From positions 20,195,754-20,259,753 of the forward strand of contig CAIIXF020000011.1 of NCBI GenBank assembly GCA_903813345.2: a DNA stretch of 64,000 bases. The letters run 5' to 3'. A program made the translations under genes and the position numbers. The notes under the pieces are model-generated. The model saw nothing but the letters and a program-made list of their open reading frames with translations. It made no database searches and was not told the DNA's origin. This stretch comes from Owenia fusiformis (lineage: Eukaryota; Annelida; Polychaeta; Sabellida; Oweniidae). Positions 29,728-39,200 of the stretch are shown one piece after another (the stretch's first letter is position 1; every line of letters starts with the position of its first letter).

Positions 29728-32700
29728 CTGGAAAAAATGTGCATTTTGATATTAATCTAAAGCATCTCAACTTGAAATAACAAGCCCCGAAATATATTCC
29801 TTGTATCAAAGATTCAGTCCACTTTAAAATACAATCAATAAAAAATAATTTTAAGATATTAAAAGATATTAAAAATCAGAGATAATTTTCAAATTATTCA
29901 CAACAGTGTTTTTTGTCTTGCATTGAGTATCACATTTGGACTAGAAGCTAGACTACTACCAAATAACAGATACAATTGTAATATTACCTGTTTGGTTGTG
30001 ATTTCTTTGATCGTGCATACCAGATTCACAGCACTCTGTCGTGATTGGCTAATATCCCAGAAATATTGTTCCATATCTACCTCAGATTTTTCTAGCTCCC
30101 ATGGTTCAATTTTCTACAAATAAAATAACACTGTGATAGACAGTAAATATACATACTATTGTACAGGTATACAATAATCTGTATTTTGAAATAGGCCTAT
30201 GGCAATTTTCATTATTCACTCATATCTCGCATAAATTAATTCTATTTATAATTTGCATATCAGACATACAAAGGATGTGTGACTTACCCATGATTCATAG
30301 TAGAGGGCTGTCAAGAGGTACATACAGTAGTCATAATTTTGTTGCTTCAATGGACATCTGAAATACAATATTTTATTTTATTATTTATTATCTAAAAACG
30401 ACATCTTTAAAATGCTAGAAGACTGAAATTATATAAATTATGGGTGTTTCATATTAGGTTAAGATCATAAAAACAATAGATTAAAAAAAATTATCTTTAT
30501 ATGAGTTCCATACATAGAACTGTCTATTAATGAACACAAATGGAACTGGCAAATGTTTTTGATTGATATGTGTTTTTAGATTTCTTAACAAAGCAGATAA
30601 GAAAAGAAAGGTGTTCATATTTAGAAGTGTTCAGATTAAGGAGTTTGGAGGTCTCCTGTACTGACCTATCTGATTCTATGGTGACCATCCCTGACTGTTT
30701 GTCATAGCGATCTCCAACAAGTCTAATGAACTTATCTCTGGCATGGTAATCAAGCTCCAATGATGATAATTTAAACTACAAATAAGCACAATATATGTAT
30801 ATATGTTCAATATTAGATCTTCACTCAATAAGTAGCTATCTGAATTGTGGTTTTGAACAAAAATATATTGTCTAAGGTTTTATCACACTTGGAGCTATCA
30901 AAAGACTAAAAACTGAATTGAGAATACTAAATGGATTCTGTTTAATAACTCTGCAGTTATTGTACTTTTTGGTCGTAAATATTTGAAAATATGTGCAAAG
31001 AATATGTGAGAGGAAAGCTAATTTAAATGTTAATAAACAAAACAATTGATACATGACTGCATCTTTCCCGACATAAGTATCTAGACCTATTTCTAAAATT
31101 ACCAAACAAATATAATATATATGGGACAATAGAATGAGTACCTTAATCTTGGCCACTCTGGCTCTGAAATCTCTTTCTGAGGGCCCTGATTTACAATAAT
31201 CTGATGTTGTCACGGTGATAGGAAAATGTTTGTCACAGCTTTCATCTGTTTCCAAACCTTCTGGCCACTCTGTACAAAACTCTGCAAAGTTAAACAAGCC
31301 ATTAACATGCAAAATGTCACAACCTGTCATTTGTTACAGATGCTTACCGCCAAACACCAACTGCAAACCACAAAAAAGTTTGAGACCATTACAAAATGAA
31401 TTATCATAGGAATGATTTCTTATAAATGATTGATTTCTTATGTATAGCTAGCATGGTTTACTGAAATCTACCACAGAATAAGGTATTGCTCACCTTAATT
31501 GGTGGTAAATAAAATTCAATACAATACAGTACAATTAAGGTTCTTATTCATCAAAAATACGAACGCGAATGATAAAAGAGAGGTTAGGATACATTATTAA
31601 TTCATAAGGCCGTAACAAAAATTTTAGTACTTTACTTTTTATAGCAGCACAGTGTTTCTTTACATGAGCAGGTGAGAGATGCAGGAAGTTTGGAATCTTC
31701 ATCAGTTCAGCATTCCCATACTTTCCTGGGACAACACCCTCATTTTCATCTGTTTTCTGGAATGTTTAACAAAGATCTAATAAAGACAGGGCATTAAGAT
31801 GCAAAACATCAACACCTGCCAACCACGGAAAAATGAATGCCAACCGCCGAACACCGTCCACAACAAAGTCAGAGACTATAACAATATAGCACCACTTGTG
31901 GTAGTGACATAATAGGGCAGTGTTTTCAATAAGGCAATAACCAGGGAGGTTAAGCTACACATTTTAGGATACCTTAAGTCTGTGTAAAATTATAATTCTC
32001 TAGTGATTAGTTCACCTCTTTGTAGTATGTACTTGATAGATTGAGTAACAAAAGGTGGGATTTCGTCTCTGGACAAAAAACAATTAAGATGGGGGGGTAG
32101 TAATCTCGGGGGTCATACAAATACACGTTCATGTACAAGGTTTCTCAATTTTTTCAGCTTAACGTCCCTAATCAAGTTTCTTCATTCATTTAAGACCACA
32201 TCCTCTGATCGCAGCACTCCGAGATCCAGGATTTCTTCCTTTTCTTTCCATACATTCATAATCCATTCATTACTTTCAATATAATAGGAGGAGGAACAGA
32301 TTCTGGACACCTGCTTCAGGAGGATGTTAGGATAAGCAACATTACTTTTTCTAAATGAACTTCATATAAATATTATTGTTAATTGTTAAAATATTCAATG
32401 AAATAATCAAAGTGAATATGTAGCCTAATTTTCACAAGGACATACCTCCACAAAGCCTTGTCTTACGGGGAATGGGACAACAGATTGCTTAAATGTGGAG
32501 TTTGTGGGCCAAGCCTTTGTCCAGTCTTGATCCACTTGCATTCGTAGAGACCTATCTGGAGGAACCTGCAATAAAGATAATAAATTAATGAGGTCTTCAA
32601 AAATGGTAAAACTACTTTTCATAGCAGTATAGTGTCTCTTTACATGGGTAGGCATGAGATAAAGGAAGTTAAACCTATCTAAGAAAGTAAAAGTCTTTCT

Positions 32701-34938
32701 GGAGGGACCTGCAATAATGATCTAGTTCAGGTTATTGTTCTTCATATATAATTTCAGTGAGCTGAAAATAAATGAAGATATACAGTAAAACCTGTGTGAG
32801 TAAACACCTTTGGGACTGCAAAATAGTGTTCCACATTGGAGGTGTTTTACTGTTTTATAAGTTTAATTTTTTACATAAGGATAATGGGTAACAGAACTTT
32901 CGAAAGTGTTCACTTCATGGAGGTGTTTCAGAGGTGTTTTACTTTTTTCCAGGTTTTACTGTATTTGATAACTTTGACACTACATTACCAGCATTTTGCC
33001 TAAAAATTTACTGAAAAAATCAATTGTTTGCAACAAAATGATTAAATTTACAAATCAAGGATTTAAGCCCCATTTCAGTTTTTAGCCGAATTCCTCGTAT
33101 TATTGTTATAATGTCCTTACCTCAGCTCTTTTGCGTTGGCGCCTTTTCATCCTTTCCTGGGGTTTTGCTCCGGGTATCTCATATGTTCTAAACTCATCAT
33201 CTGAAACAAAAATAGATTTCTATCTTACTTGGCCACTTTGGATGATTTTTAACACAAATGAATGCTAATAGTGTCTTATAGCTATAGTCCTTCATAAAAC
33301 ATTAAAACTTTAATGCTGCCTTTGATCAATTAGTATACTATGACCCATTAATTGAACTACTTAACCTTGAGATTTGAAATGTGAAAGCTGAAATGATCTG
33401 ATTTTGAGCCTGACTCCGAATGTTGAATACAGAATAGATGGGGCTGTCCATGCTCTGATGAGTTAGACTATCAGAGTTTTGACTTACATCAGGAACCTTC
33501 TAATAATCAGGGAACCTTCTATTAGATTTATTAATAAAGGTGCATTTGTGCACCTAAGGAGGCAATCAAGAAAGGTAATTATGAAGCCATCTCTAAGCTC
33601 CAAGGGGAATTGGATTGCAATTTGTTCAGTGCTTATTTCTATAGCAAAGTTTGCACGAATAAAATGTGATGAGAATGGCTGAAATTCTAGCGACTTTGAT
33701 CGATTTTGATGACACCGTTGAAAATGTTGTTATTTTCTGACATATAACCAAAGGGTTTCGAGAGACTATAAATTCATAATCAGCAATCCAAATAAGGGAC
33801 TTTTCTGCTTCTCCAAAAGATTTTAACTAATATCTTGATCACTTCTTATATTTTGAAATTTTTTGTTTGAAAATAATACTGTTATGACCCAAGGGCTCCC
33901 CTGGGGAACTATAGTATAACAAACCAGATACTGAACATGATATTGAAGAGTGCTAAAGTCATGCAGGTATTGAACTCAGTACCACTTCAGCTGAGACTGT
34001 AGAATCAACTTGTTATTGAGGGTCATTACACCATCCCCCTGAAGGACAACACCTCGTCGTTACTCAATGATACACAAAGGCAAATCCCACATCTGAAAAC
34101 AAGGGCTTCTCCAGGGCTCCACAAGAGGGGGCAGTGAGGTCGCTTTAGTCACTATCAAAATTCCCAAATTGTCATTTGTCACATTTAAGCTTTACTTGTC
34201 ATTTTTTGTCAGATCATGGGCTCTCTCTGAAAGCCCATGGTCAGATTAATTCCTTTTTAGTCAGTCAAAGTATTTAATACAACAAATGGTCTGTTATGTC
34301 CCATTGTTTGATTACTGGTTGGAATAAGTTACCTTTGTTTGCATCCATTTATATTCAGAACGAATTGTCTATTTTTGTCACTTGCAGAACCCTTGTCAAT
34401 CAAATCAATGTAAACTGTCACTTGTAAGCATTTATTTGTCGCATTCGTTCATTTTTAAATACCCGAAAGTCATATTCAGTCCCATTTTTAGAGGCCAGGT
34501 CACCTTGTCATATACCCCTTGGGGGAGCCGCCCCACCCCCAGGAAACTGTAGTCTAGTGTAACAAGCCAGATTATTGGACATGAAAGGGAGTGTGATGCT
34601 CCCCTGAGCCATAAGGGCTAACCACTACAATTGAGACTGTAGTGAAAACTTGTTATCAAGGGTCACTATATCTTCAAGACAAAAACACGATTCAAATTCT
34701 GACGTGAAAAACTCCTTCAAATCAGAGTCCTTCTTCAAATCCCTGCAGCTTGTTGTTCAAAGTGAAGTTGTCTAAGCTCATTACCTGGTTCTTGAGCGTC
34801 TTTTCTCTTCAGGGATGAATCCTGTGGGCTCAGAAATGAAGAATATTTACTAATAAAATTTGTATTTGTTCTGTATACGCGTAATAAACGCCTAAATTGA
34901 GAGAAGTTTGACACTTTCTCAAACACGGTGGCTGACAT
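29506..34938 (-). CDS. MRPS35: Mitochondrial small ribosomal subunit protein mS35, complete gene
   Basis: Component of the 28S mitoribosomal subunit, needed for mitochondrial translation. Nine exons on the minus strand (34938-34785, 33200-33121, 32565-32446, 31756-31636, 31281-31142, 30775-30666, 30357-30288, 30113-29988, 29727-29506) join in phase into 1143 bases, or 380 residues. Landmarks shared with human mS35 are [78 protein letters not shown] and a C-terminal [12 protein letters not shown]. The first exon is basic and Ser-rich with few acids, as expected of a mitochondrial presequence. The tail is convergent with ADGB and the start is divergent from PPP1R12. Confidence 0.96.
29988..30113 (-). 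CDS. MRPS35: MRPS35 exon 8
   Basis: 42 codons with phase 0 ends. It encodes [20 protein letters not shown], matching the human W-E-K-S-K-T-E-A-D-M-E-E-Y-I-W block. Confidence 0.94.
30288..30357 (-). CDS. MRPS35: MRPS35 exon 7
   Basis: It encodes [20 protein letters not shown] then ESW, almost the same as human. The donor is GTAAGT. Confidence 0.96.
30666..30775 (-). CDS. MRPS35: MRPS35 exon 6
   Basis: It encodes [20 protein letters not shown] and [14 protein letters not shown]. The donor is GTCAGT and it ends in phase 2. Confidence 0.95.
31142..31281 (-). CDS. MRPS35: MRPS35 exon 5
   Basis: It encodes [20 protein letters not shown] and [16 protein letters not shown]. The acceptor is CTTTGCAG and the donor GTACTC. 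A family B repeat begins 15 bases upstream of the acceptor. Confidence 0.96.
31296..31392 (-). repeat. Family B interspersed repeat, minus orientation
   Basis: It contains CATTAACATGCAAAA, TTTGTTACAGATG and CCAAACACCAACTGC, the reverse complements of the family B internal blocks. Confidence 0.75.
31636..31756 (-). CDS. MRPS35: MRPS35 exon 4
   Basis: It encodes [20 protein letters not shown] and [20 protein letters not shown], the family hallmark. The donor is GTAAAG and it ends in phase 1. Confidence 0.96.
31786..31913 (-). repeat. Family B interspersed repeat, minus orientation, near full length
   Basis: It starts with GGCATTAAGATGCAAAACAT and ends at CACCACTTGTGGTAGTGACA, the reverse complement of the family's TGTCACCACNNCAAGTGGTG head. 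Confidence 0.8.
32446..32565 (-). CDS. MRPS35: MRPS35 exon 3
   Basis: 40 codons, phase 0 at both ends. It encodes [20 protein letters not shown] and [18 protein letters not shown]. The acceptor is TTTATTGCAG and the donor GTATGT. Confidence 0.93.
32612..32719 (-). pseudogene. Decayed partial duplicate of MRPS35 exons 3 and 4
   Basis: 32612-32675 resembles the 3' part of exon 4 and would read [13 protein letters not shown] against the real [13 protein letters not shown]. 32690-32719 resembles the acceptor and start of exon 3 (ATTGCAGGTCCCTCCAGAAA-like on the minus strand). The middle is lost. It lies in intron 2, upstream of the real exon 3, with no usable open frame. Confidence 0.7.
32781..32963. 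mobile_element. Family A MITE copy
   Basis: It begins TACAGTAAAACCTGTGTGAG and ends CCAGGTTTTACTGTA, so both termini are well preserved. It is non-coding and lies in MRPS35 intron 2. Confidence 0.85.
33121..33200 (-). CDS. MRPS35: MRPS35 exon 2
   Basis: It encodes [20 protein letters not shown] and RQRKRAE. The acceptor is TTGTTTCAG and the donor GTAAGG. Confidence 0.9.
33885..34060. repeat. Interspersed repeat family D, copy 1
   Basis: It contains GGGCTCCCCTGGGGAACT, AACAAACCAGAT, CTGAGACTGTAG and AACTTGTTATTGAGGGTCA. It shares the order of blocks with copy 2. On the minus strand GAGTTCAATACC is weakly like a tRNA B box, so a SINE is possible. Confidence 0.6.
34510..34690. repeat. Interspersed repeat family D, copy 2
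   Basis: It contains CCCAGGAAACTGTAGT, AACAAGCCAGAT, TTGAGACTGTAG and AACTTGTTATCAAGGGTCA, in the same order as copy 1 some 600 bases away. Confidence 0.6.
34785..34938 (-). CDS. MRPS35: MRPS35 exon 1 with start codon
   Basis: ATG at 34938 is the first in frame. It begins [20 protein letters not shown] and stays Arg/Ser-rich, in keeping with a mitochondrial targeting sequence. The donor is GTAATG and it ends in phase 1. Confidence 0.88.
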
Positions 34939-34971
34939 CTTGAATCTCGCAGATGCAGCACGAGAAAATAC

Positions 34972-35983
34972 ACATGCTATCTATTGCAAGACTTACGCCT
35001 GCCACAACCGTCACCATGTTAATCAGTGTTTTTTAAGTAGCGCAAGGATCCTGCCATGACCGTGGTAGTGTTATCGTGTAAGCCTGGTATAACCGTGACA
35101 GGCTGGTATAACCGTGACAATGCTGTATTCTATTACAAGGCCTGTCATGACCCTGGAAGTGTTATCGTGGAAGCCAGGCGCGACCGTAGCCTTTATTGTG
35201 GTTTATAAGCGAATGTGAATATTAATGTATAGTAGTAATTTTGATTTTGACATGATTAAGGTAGTTTTAGTATTAACTGTTTAATTGTAATGAGGATCAC
35301 TTAAAATTGTTAAGGATATTCCTGGCATTAATGTCATACATATTTACTAGTCATTGCAATACATTATAATGGTCATAGTAGAACTAAGCCTAAATCTCTA
35401 CATTACCACCCTCATACCTGGCCTTGCAATACTATATTACATTGTCACGGTCATACCAGGCTTTGCAATCCCATAATACATTGTCATGGTCATGCCAGGT
35501 TTTCAAATACACATTGTCACGGTCAATTATAGCAATCATAAATTTCTACATTACCACTCTCATACCCGAACTTGGTATCACATTGCCATGGCGGTCATAC
35601 CAAGCCTTGCAATACTATATTACATTGCCATGGTCATGCCAGGCTTTGCAATACACATTGTCACGGTTATAGCAGTCCTAATCGTAAATTTCTACATTAC
35701 CACTCTCATACCTGAACTTGCAATACTATATTACATTGTCACGGTCATGCCAGGCCTTGCAGTACTATATTACATTGTTACGGTCATACCAAGCCTTGCA
35801 GAACTATATTAGATTGTCACGGTCATGGCAGGCATTGCAATATAATACAGCATTGTCGCGGTTATACCAGGCTTTCACGATAACATTACCACGGTCATGG
35901 CAGGATCCTTGCGCTACTTAAAAAACACTGAATAACATAATGACGGTTACGCCAGGCGTTAGTCTTGCAACAGATAGGGTCTC
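34972..35983. mobile_element. Foldback-type element with long inverted repeats and 9-bp target duplication
   Basis: The arms pair over about 200 bases: the left CTATCTATTGCAAGACTTAC matches the reverse complement of the right CTATCTGTTGCAAGACTAAC. Deeper in, AAGTAGCGCAAGGATCCTGC is identical in both arms. The interior is a 39-bp tandem array. A perfect 9-base direct repeat, AGAAAATAC, flanks it (34963-34971 and 35984-35992). It has no transposase, so it is non-autonomous. The 9-bp duplication and arm structure resemble foldback or Mutator-like elements. Confidence 0.85.
35400..35880. repeat. 39-bp subrepeat array inside the foldback element
   Basis: The unit is near ACATTGTCACGGTCATGCCA followed by GGCCTTGCAATACTATATT, with longer variants carrying TTTCTACATTACCACTCTCA. 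The repetitive open frames across it (35424-35921) are products of the period, not genes. Confidence 0.85.
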
Positions 35984-36022
35984 AGAAAATACGAGATCTC
36001 ATTTGCATACAGTGTTGGTGTA

Positions 36023-36265
36023 ATGGCGGACGGGGAGAAGCAGAAAAGTGCCTTATTTCGAAGGCACGAACAGATACTTAGATGGAAAGATTCGGATACA
36101 GTAAATGAACCATTGAAAATAAGGAAACCCAAAGTTAAATTCCAAGATGGCTGTGTGTTTCTAGCGGCTTGTTCAAGTGGCGATACGGACGAAGTAAAAG
36201 CCCTCTTGTCAAGAGGAGCGGATATAAATACAGCAAATGTGGACGGTTTGACAGCACTGCATCAG
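36023..36265 (+). CDS. PPP1R12A: PPP1R12 exon 1: MyPhoNE, KVKF motif, first ankyrin repeat
   Basis: 81 codons from an ATG in a fair Kozak context (GTAATGGCGG). It begins MADGEKQKSALFRRHEQILR. KVKF at residues 37-40 is the PP1-binding site. The donor GTTTGA is weak and follows LTALHQ, the same point as in vertebrate genes. Confidence 0.95.
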
Positions 36266-39200
36266 GTTTGAAACGTTTTTATGGTCTATAATCATGGGAT
36301 AACACGATGGATTATAACTCGGTGGATATCATAAGATGTATTTATATGGATTGAAATGATAAAATTCATATAAAATCCCCTGGAACACCTCAAAATTTCC
36401 CATCCAAAAAGTGACAAAATTTGAGAAAGTTTGAAACTTTTGAACTTTCCTTCCTGTCCTCCTATTTCCAGGTTTTCCCATTTTGTTCGAGACATCAATC
36501 ATTTGCTATATATTATGTATATAAGTTAACTCCAATTTTCTAGGTAAGCTGTAACTTTAATTTGACACATACATGAACCAAATTTCTGTCAAAACATCTA
36601 TGACTGAATTAGGATGGAAACCTAGGGATGGAAACGAATCGGTTATCTCGGGGAGAACTAATCCTGTGCCAGGACTATAGTCCTGAGAACGTCTCAATCT
36701 TTTGCCTGTACGATTACAACATGGGAGAATTTTCTACGCCTCTTACACTTAAGATACCTACTTCAATAGATTCCTGGGTATTTTAGCATTCTTTTTGTGT
36801 AGTTGAATCTACAATTAGATCTATCTGGGTTTATCTGCAGAATGGGAACATTTTTCTTTTTCATTGAGAGAGATTCCATCACTGTGCAAGATTGCGGTTG
36901 GATTTAAAAGGGGATTCCTCGCTTGACTGGCCCGGAAGTACCAATAAATGGAGGAATTTGACGGTCAAAATAAATTACACGCAAGTATTGCGATCAAAAA
37001 CGAAAATTTCTTTGTTCTGTCAATAAACCCAGACAATTGTGGATTTAACTACATGAAAAGAATGCTAAAATACCAAGGAATCTATTGAAGTAGGTATCTT
37101 AAGTGTGAGAGGCGTAGAAAATTCTCCCATGTTGTAATTGTACAGGCAAAAGATTGAGATGTTCTCAGGACTATAGTCCTGGCACTGGATAAGGGAGAAC
37201 CATTTCAAATCTTGGCTAACCTTGTCTCAGTTTTTCTGTTCTGTCTTATACCTTTAACCTGTATTGATGGAAAATAAAAACACAAAATGAAATCCTGTGC
37301 TTTAGGGGTTGGTAACATAACGATAGTGAGGAATTATTTAATCATTTTGGTAGGCCTATACCTCCGAGGCTGCTCTCTTTTGCTACCGAAATGGATCTGT
37401 TGTCGTAAAACAGTTTGAAGCGTTTCACCACAGTGACATTAAATTCTAGTTTTTGTATCTTACATTTTACGCTAGCGCTAAGTGAGAGAGTAGAAAGGTT
37501 ACATCACACAAGAAGAATCGTAATATTGCAATATGTTCAAAAATACCCTGCCATTCTATTCAAGGGCAGATTGAAGTTCAGCACATACTAATGAAGGAAA
37601 GAAGGTCTATTAGAATCATTTTTGGACCCTACACGATTATATCTTATGATTTGGTTCTTTTGGTCTTCACCTTTTTTTGATTGAGTGATGAGAGGGGGTA
37701 TTGCATCTTAGCTTGTATATATGATGGTATCCACTGAGATATTATTGTAAAATATTTAAGAAATATTGATTTATTCCTTCCTCCCCCACTCCTTCTCCCT
37801 GCTTTTAGGGATAGAGGCAAGGGGGGAGGGGAGGGGGGGGGTAGAAAGTCTCGACACTTGATGCAAGTCTTGTGTGTGATGTAAGTAGCAAAACTCCCTT
37901 GAATCTGTATATTAAACTAAGTCTAATTTTTCTATCTATTTTTTGAAAAGTCAAGGAAACAACAAGAATCTATAGATGGAGATTTTGAAATCAGATATGT
38001 TAACAGATTCTATAAAAGACATGTTACTTTTTGAGGAAATGAGAAGAAAATTAGTGGAATCTTGTTGTCAGTAGTATTCTGCCTGGTAAGGCAAGTGGCC
38101 ATCAGTGTTATTAGAAGCTTGTTAGTGCCAGTTCCCTTTAGAGTCAGAATATACACAACCCTTATAACAAATCATGAAAATCTGTAAAACATTTGCATAA
38201 TTAATTAAAAGCATGCATCGGAATAGCCACTTAATTAGATGTTATCAAAAGTGAGAAATGCTTTTTGGAGAAGCAAGAAGATAGTTGCTTGAATCTTTCT
38301 AGAAGGGAATAGACCTTGGCTAAAATACCTCAATAGTTTTGTTTATTCTGCTGTATTCCCCTTTTAAGTCATAAGCCTTCAATGAAAATCTTGATTTTGG
38401 ATATATTTATGTAATTCAGAGTTTTTACTTTATGTCCGTTTGATTTCTTCCTTGCAGATTTCACTCTTTTGCATTCTATTTCTTATTTATAATCAAAGCT
38501 CCCACAACTTTCTCTTTACCAGGGAGTTTCAATCTGAAGGTTATTTGGTTATTTATAGAGAAGCCAGTTAAGGATCATCTACCCAGCCTCAAAATTCTAA
38601 TCTGTTGGAATATTTACTTAATTTTAGTTGCTGCTTTTTAATGAAGCTTTCATTCATTGATTTCCTCTAAGTTTTGTATAATGGGGGAGGGGGGAGTAAT
38701 ATGTGTCAAATTTATTGAAATTTGGATATTTTCCTTGGGTCATGTTGTTGACTAGGATTAGCTAGTTTAGTTCCTTGTTTCAGATCATGCTTGTTCATAA
38801 GACTAGCATTTACTTTTATATGTATATATTCCCCACCCTCATATTTATAAATATAAGAAGTTAGGTTTGGGATTTGTTTGTGTGTTCAATGTCACTTCAG
38901 TTCAGTTTCTGTTTATCACAGAGTCTTGCTTCAAGTACATTATTTTCAAATCTCCCCCCCCCCACAGTATATTCTCTGTGCATGTGACAATGTTTTATGC
39001 CCTATATATTAGAAGTACGTAATAGGAAGGTGCTACACAAGACTTTGTTGCATCAAGTTCTTTATTAATAACCCCCCTTCTATCCCATTCCTTCTCAGTG
39101 CCACTGTCAATGTAGAGTAGCGGCATAGAGAATATGAAGTCAACACGCAACTTGATATTTTGAATCATAGATGTTTTTCTGTATTTATTACATTTCACTT

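Larger units (their letters stand above)
33201..34784 (-). other. MRPS35 intron 1 with a duplicated interspersed element
   Basis: No exon is seen. Two related segments of about 170 bases (33885-34060 and 34510-34690) are listed separately. The open frame at 33479-33682 is featureless. Confidence 0.6.
34939..36022. promoter_or_regulatory. Divergent promoter region of MRPS35 and PPP1R12, occupied by a transposon
   Basis: The two start codons face away from each other, 1084 bases apart. All but about 33 bases on the MRPS35 side and about 39 on the PPP1R12 side is the foldback element or its target duplication. No TATA box could be assigned. Confidence 0.6.

Noticed and set aside
35424-35921. 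Overlapping open frames of 67 to 108 codons (MQYYITLSRSYQALQ type)
   Set aside because: They arise from the 39-bp subrepeats (a multiple of three) of the foldback element.
37680-37850. G-rich stretch (GGGGGGAGGGGAGGGGGGGG near 37820) as a regulatory G-quadruplex
   Set aside because: Such tracts recur across the window as poly-G or poly-C runs (14323, 14491, 52456, 52732); nothing ties this one to a promoter.
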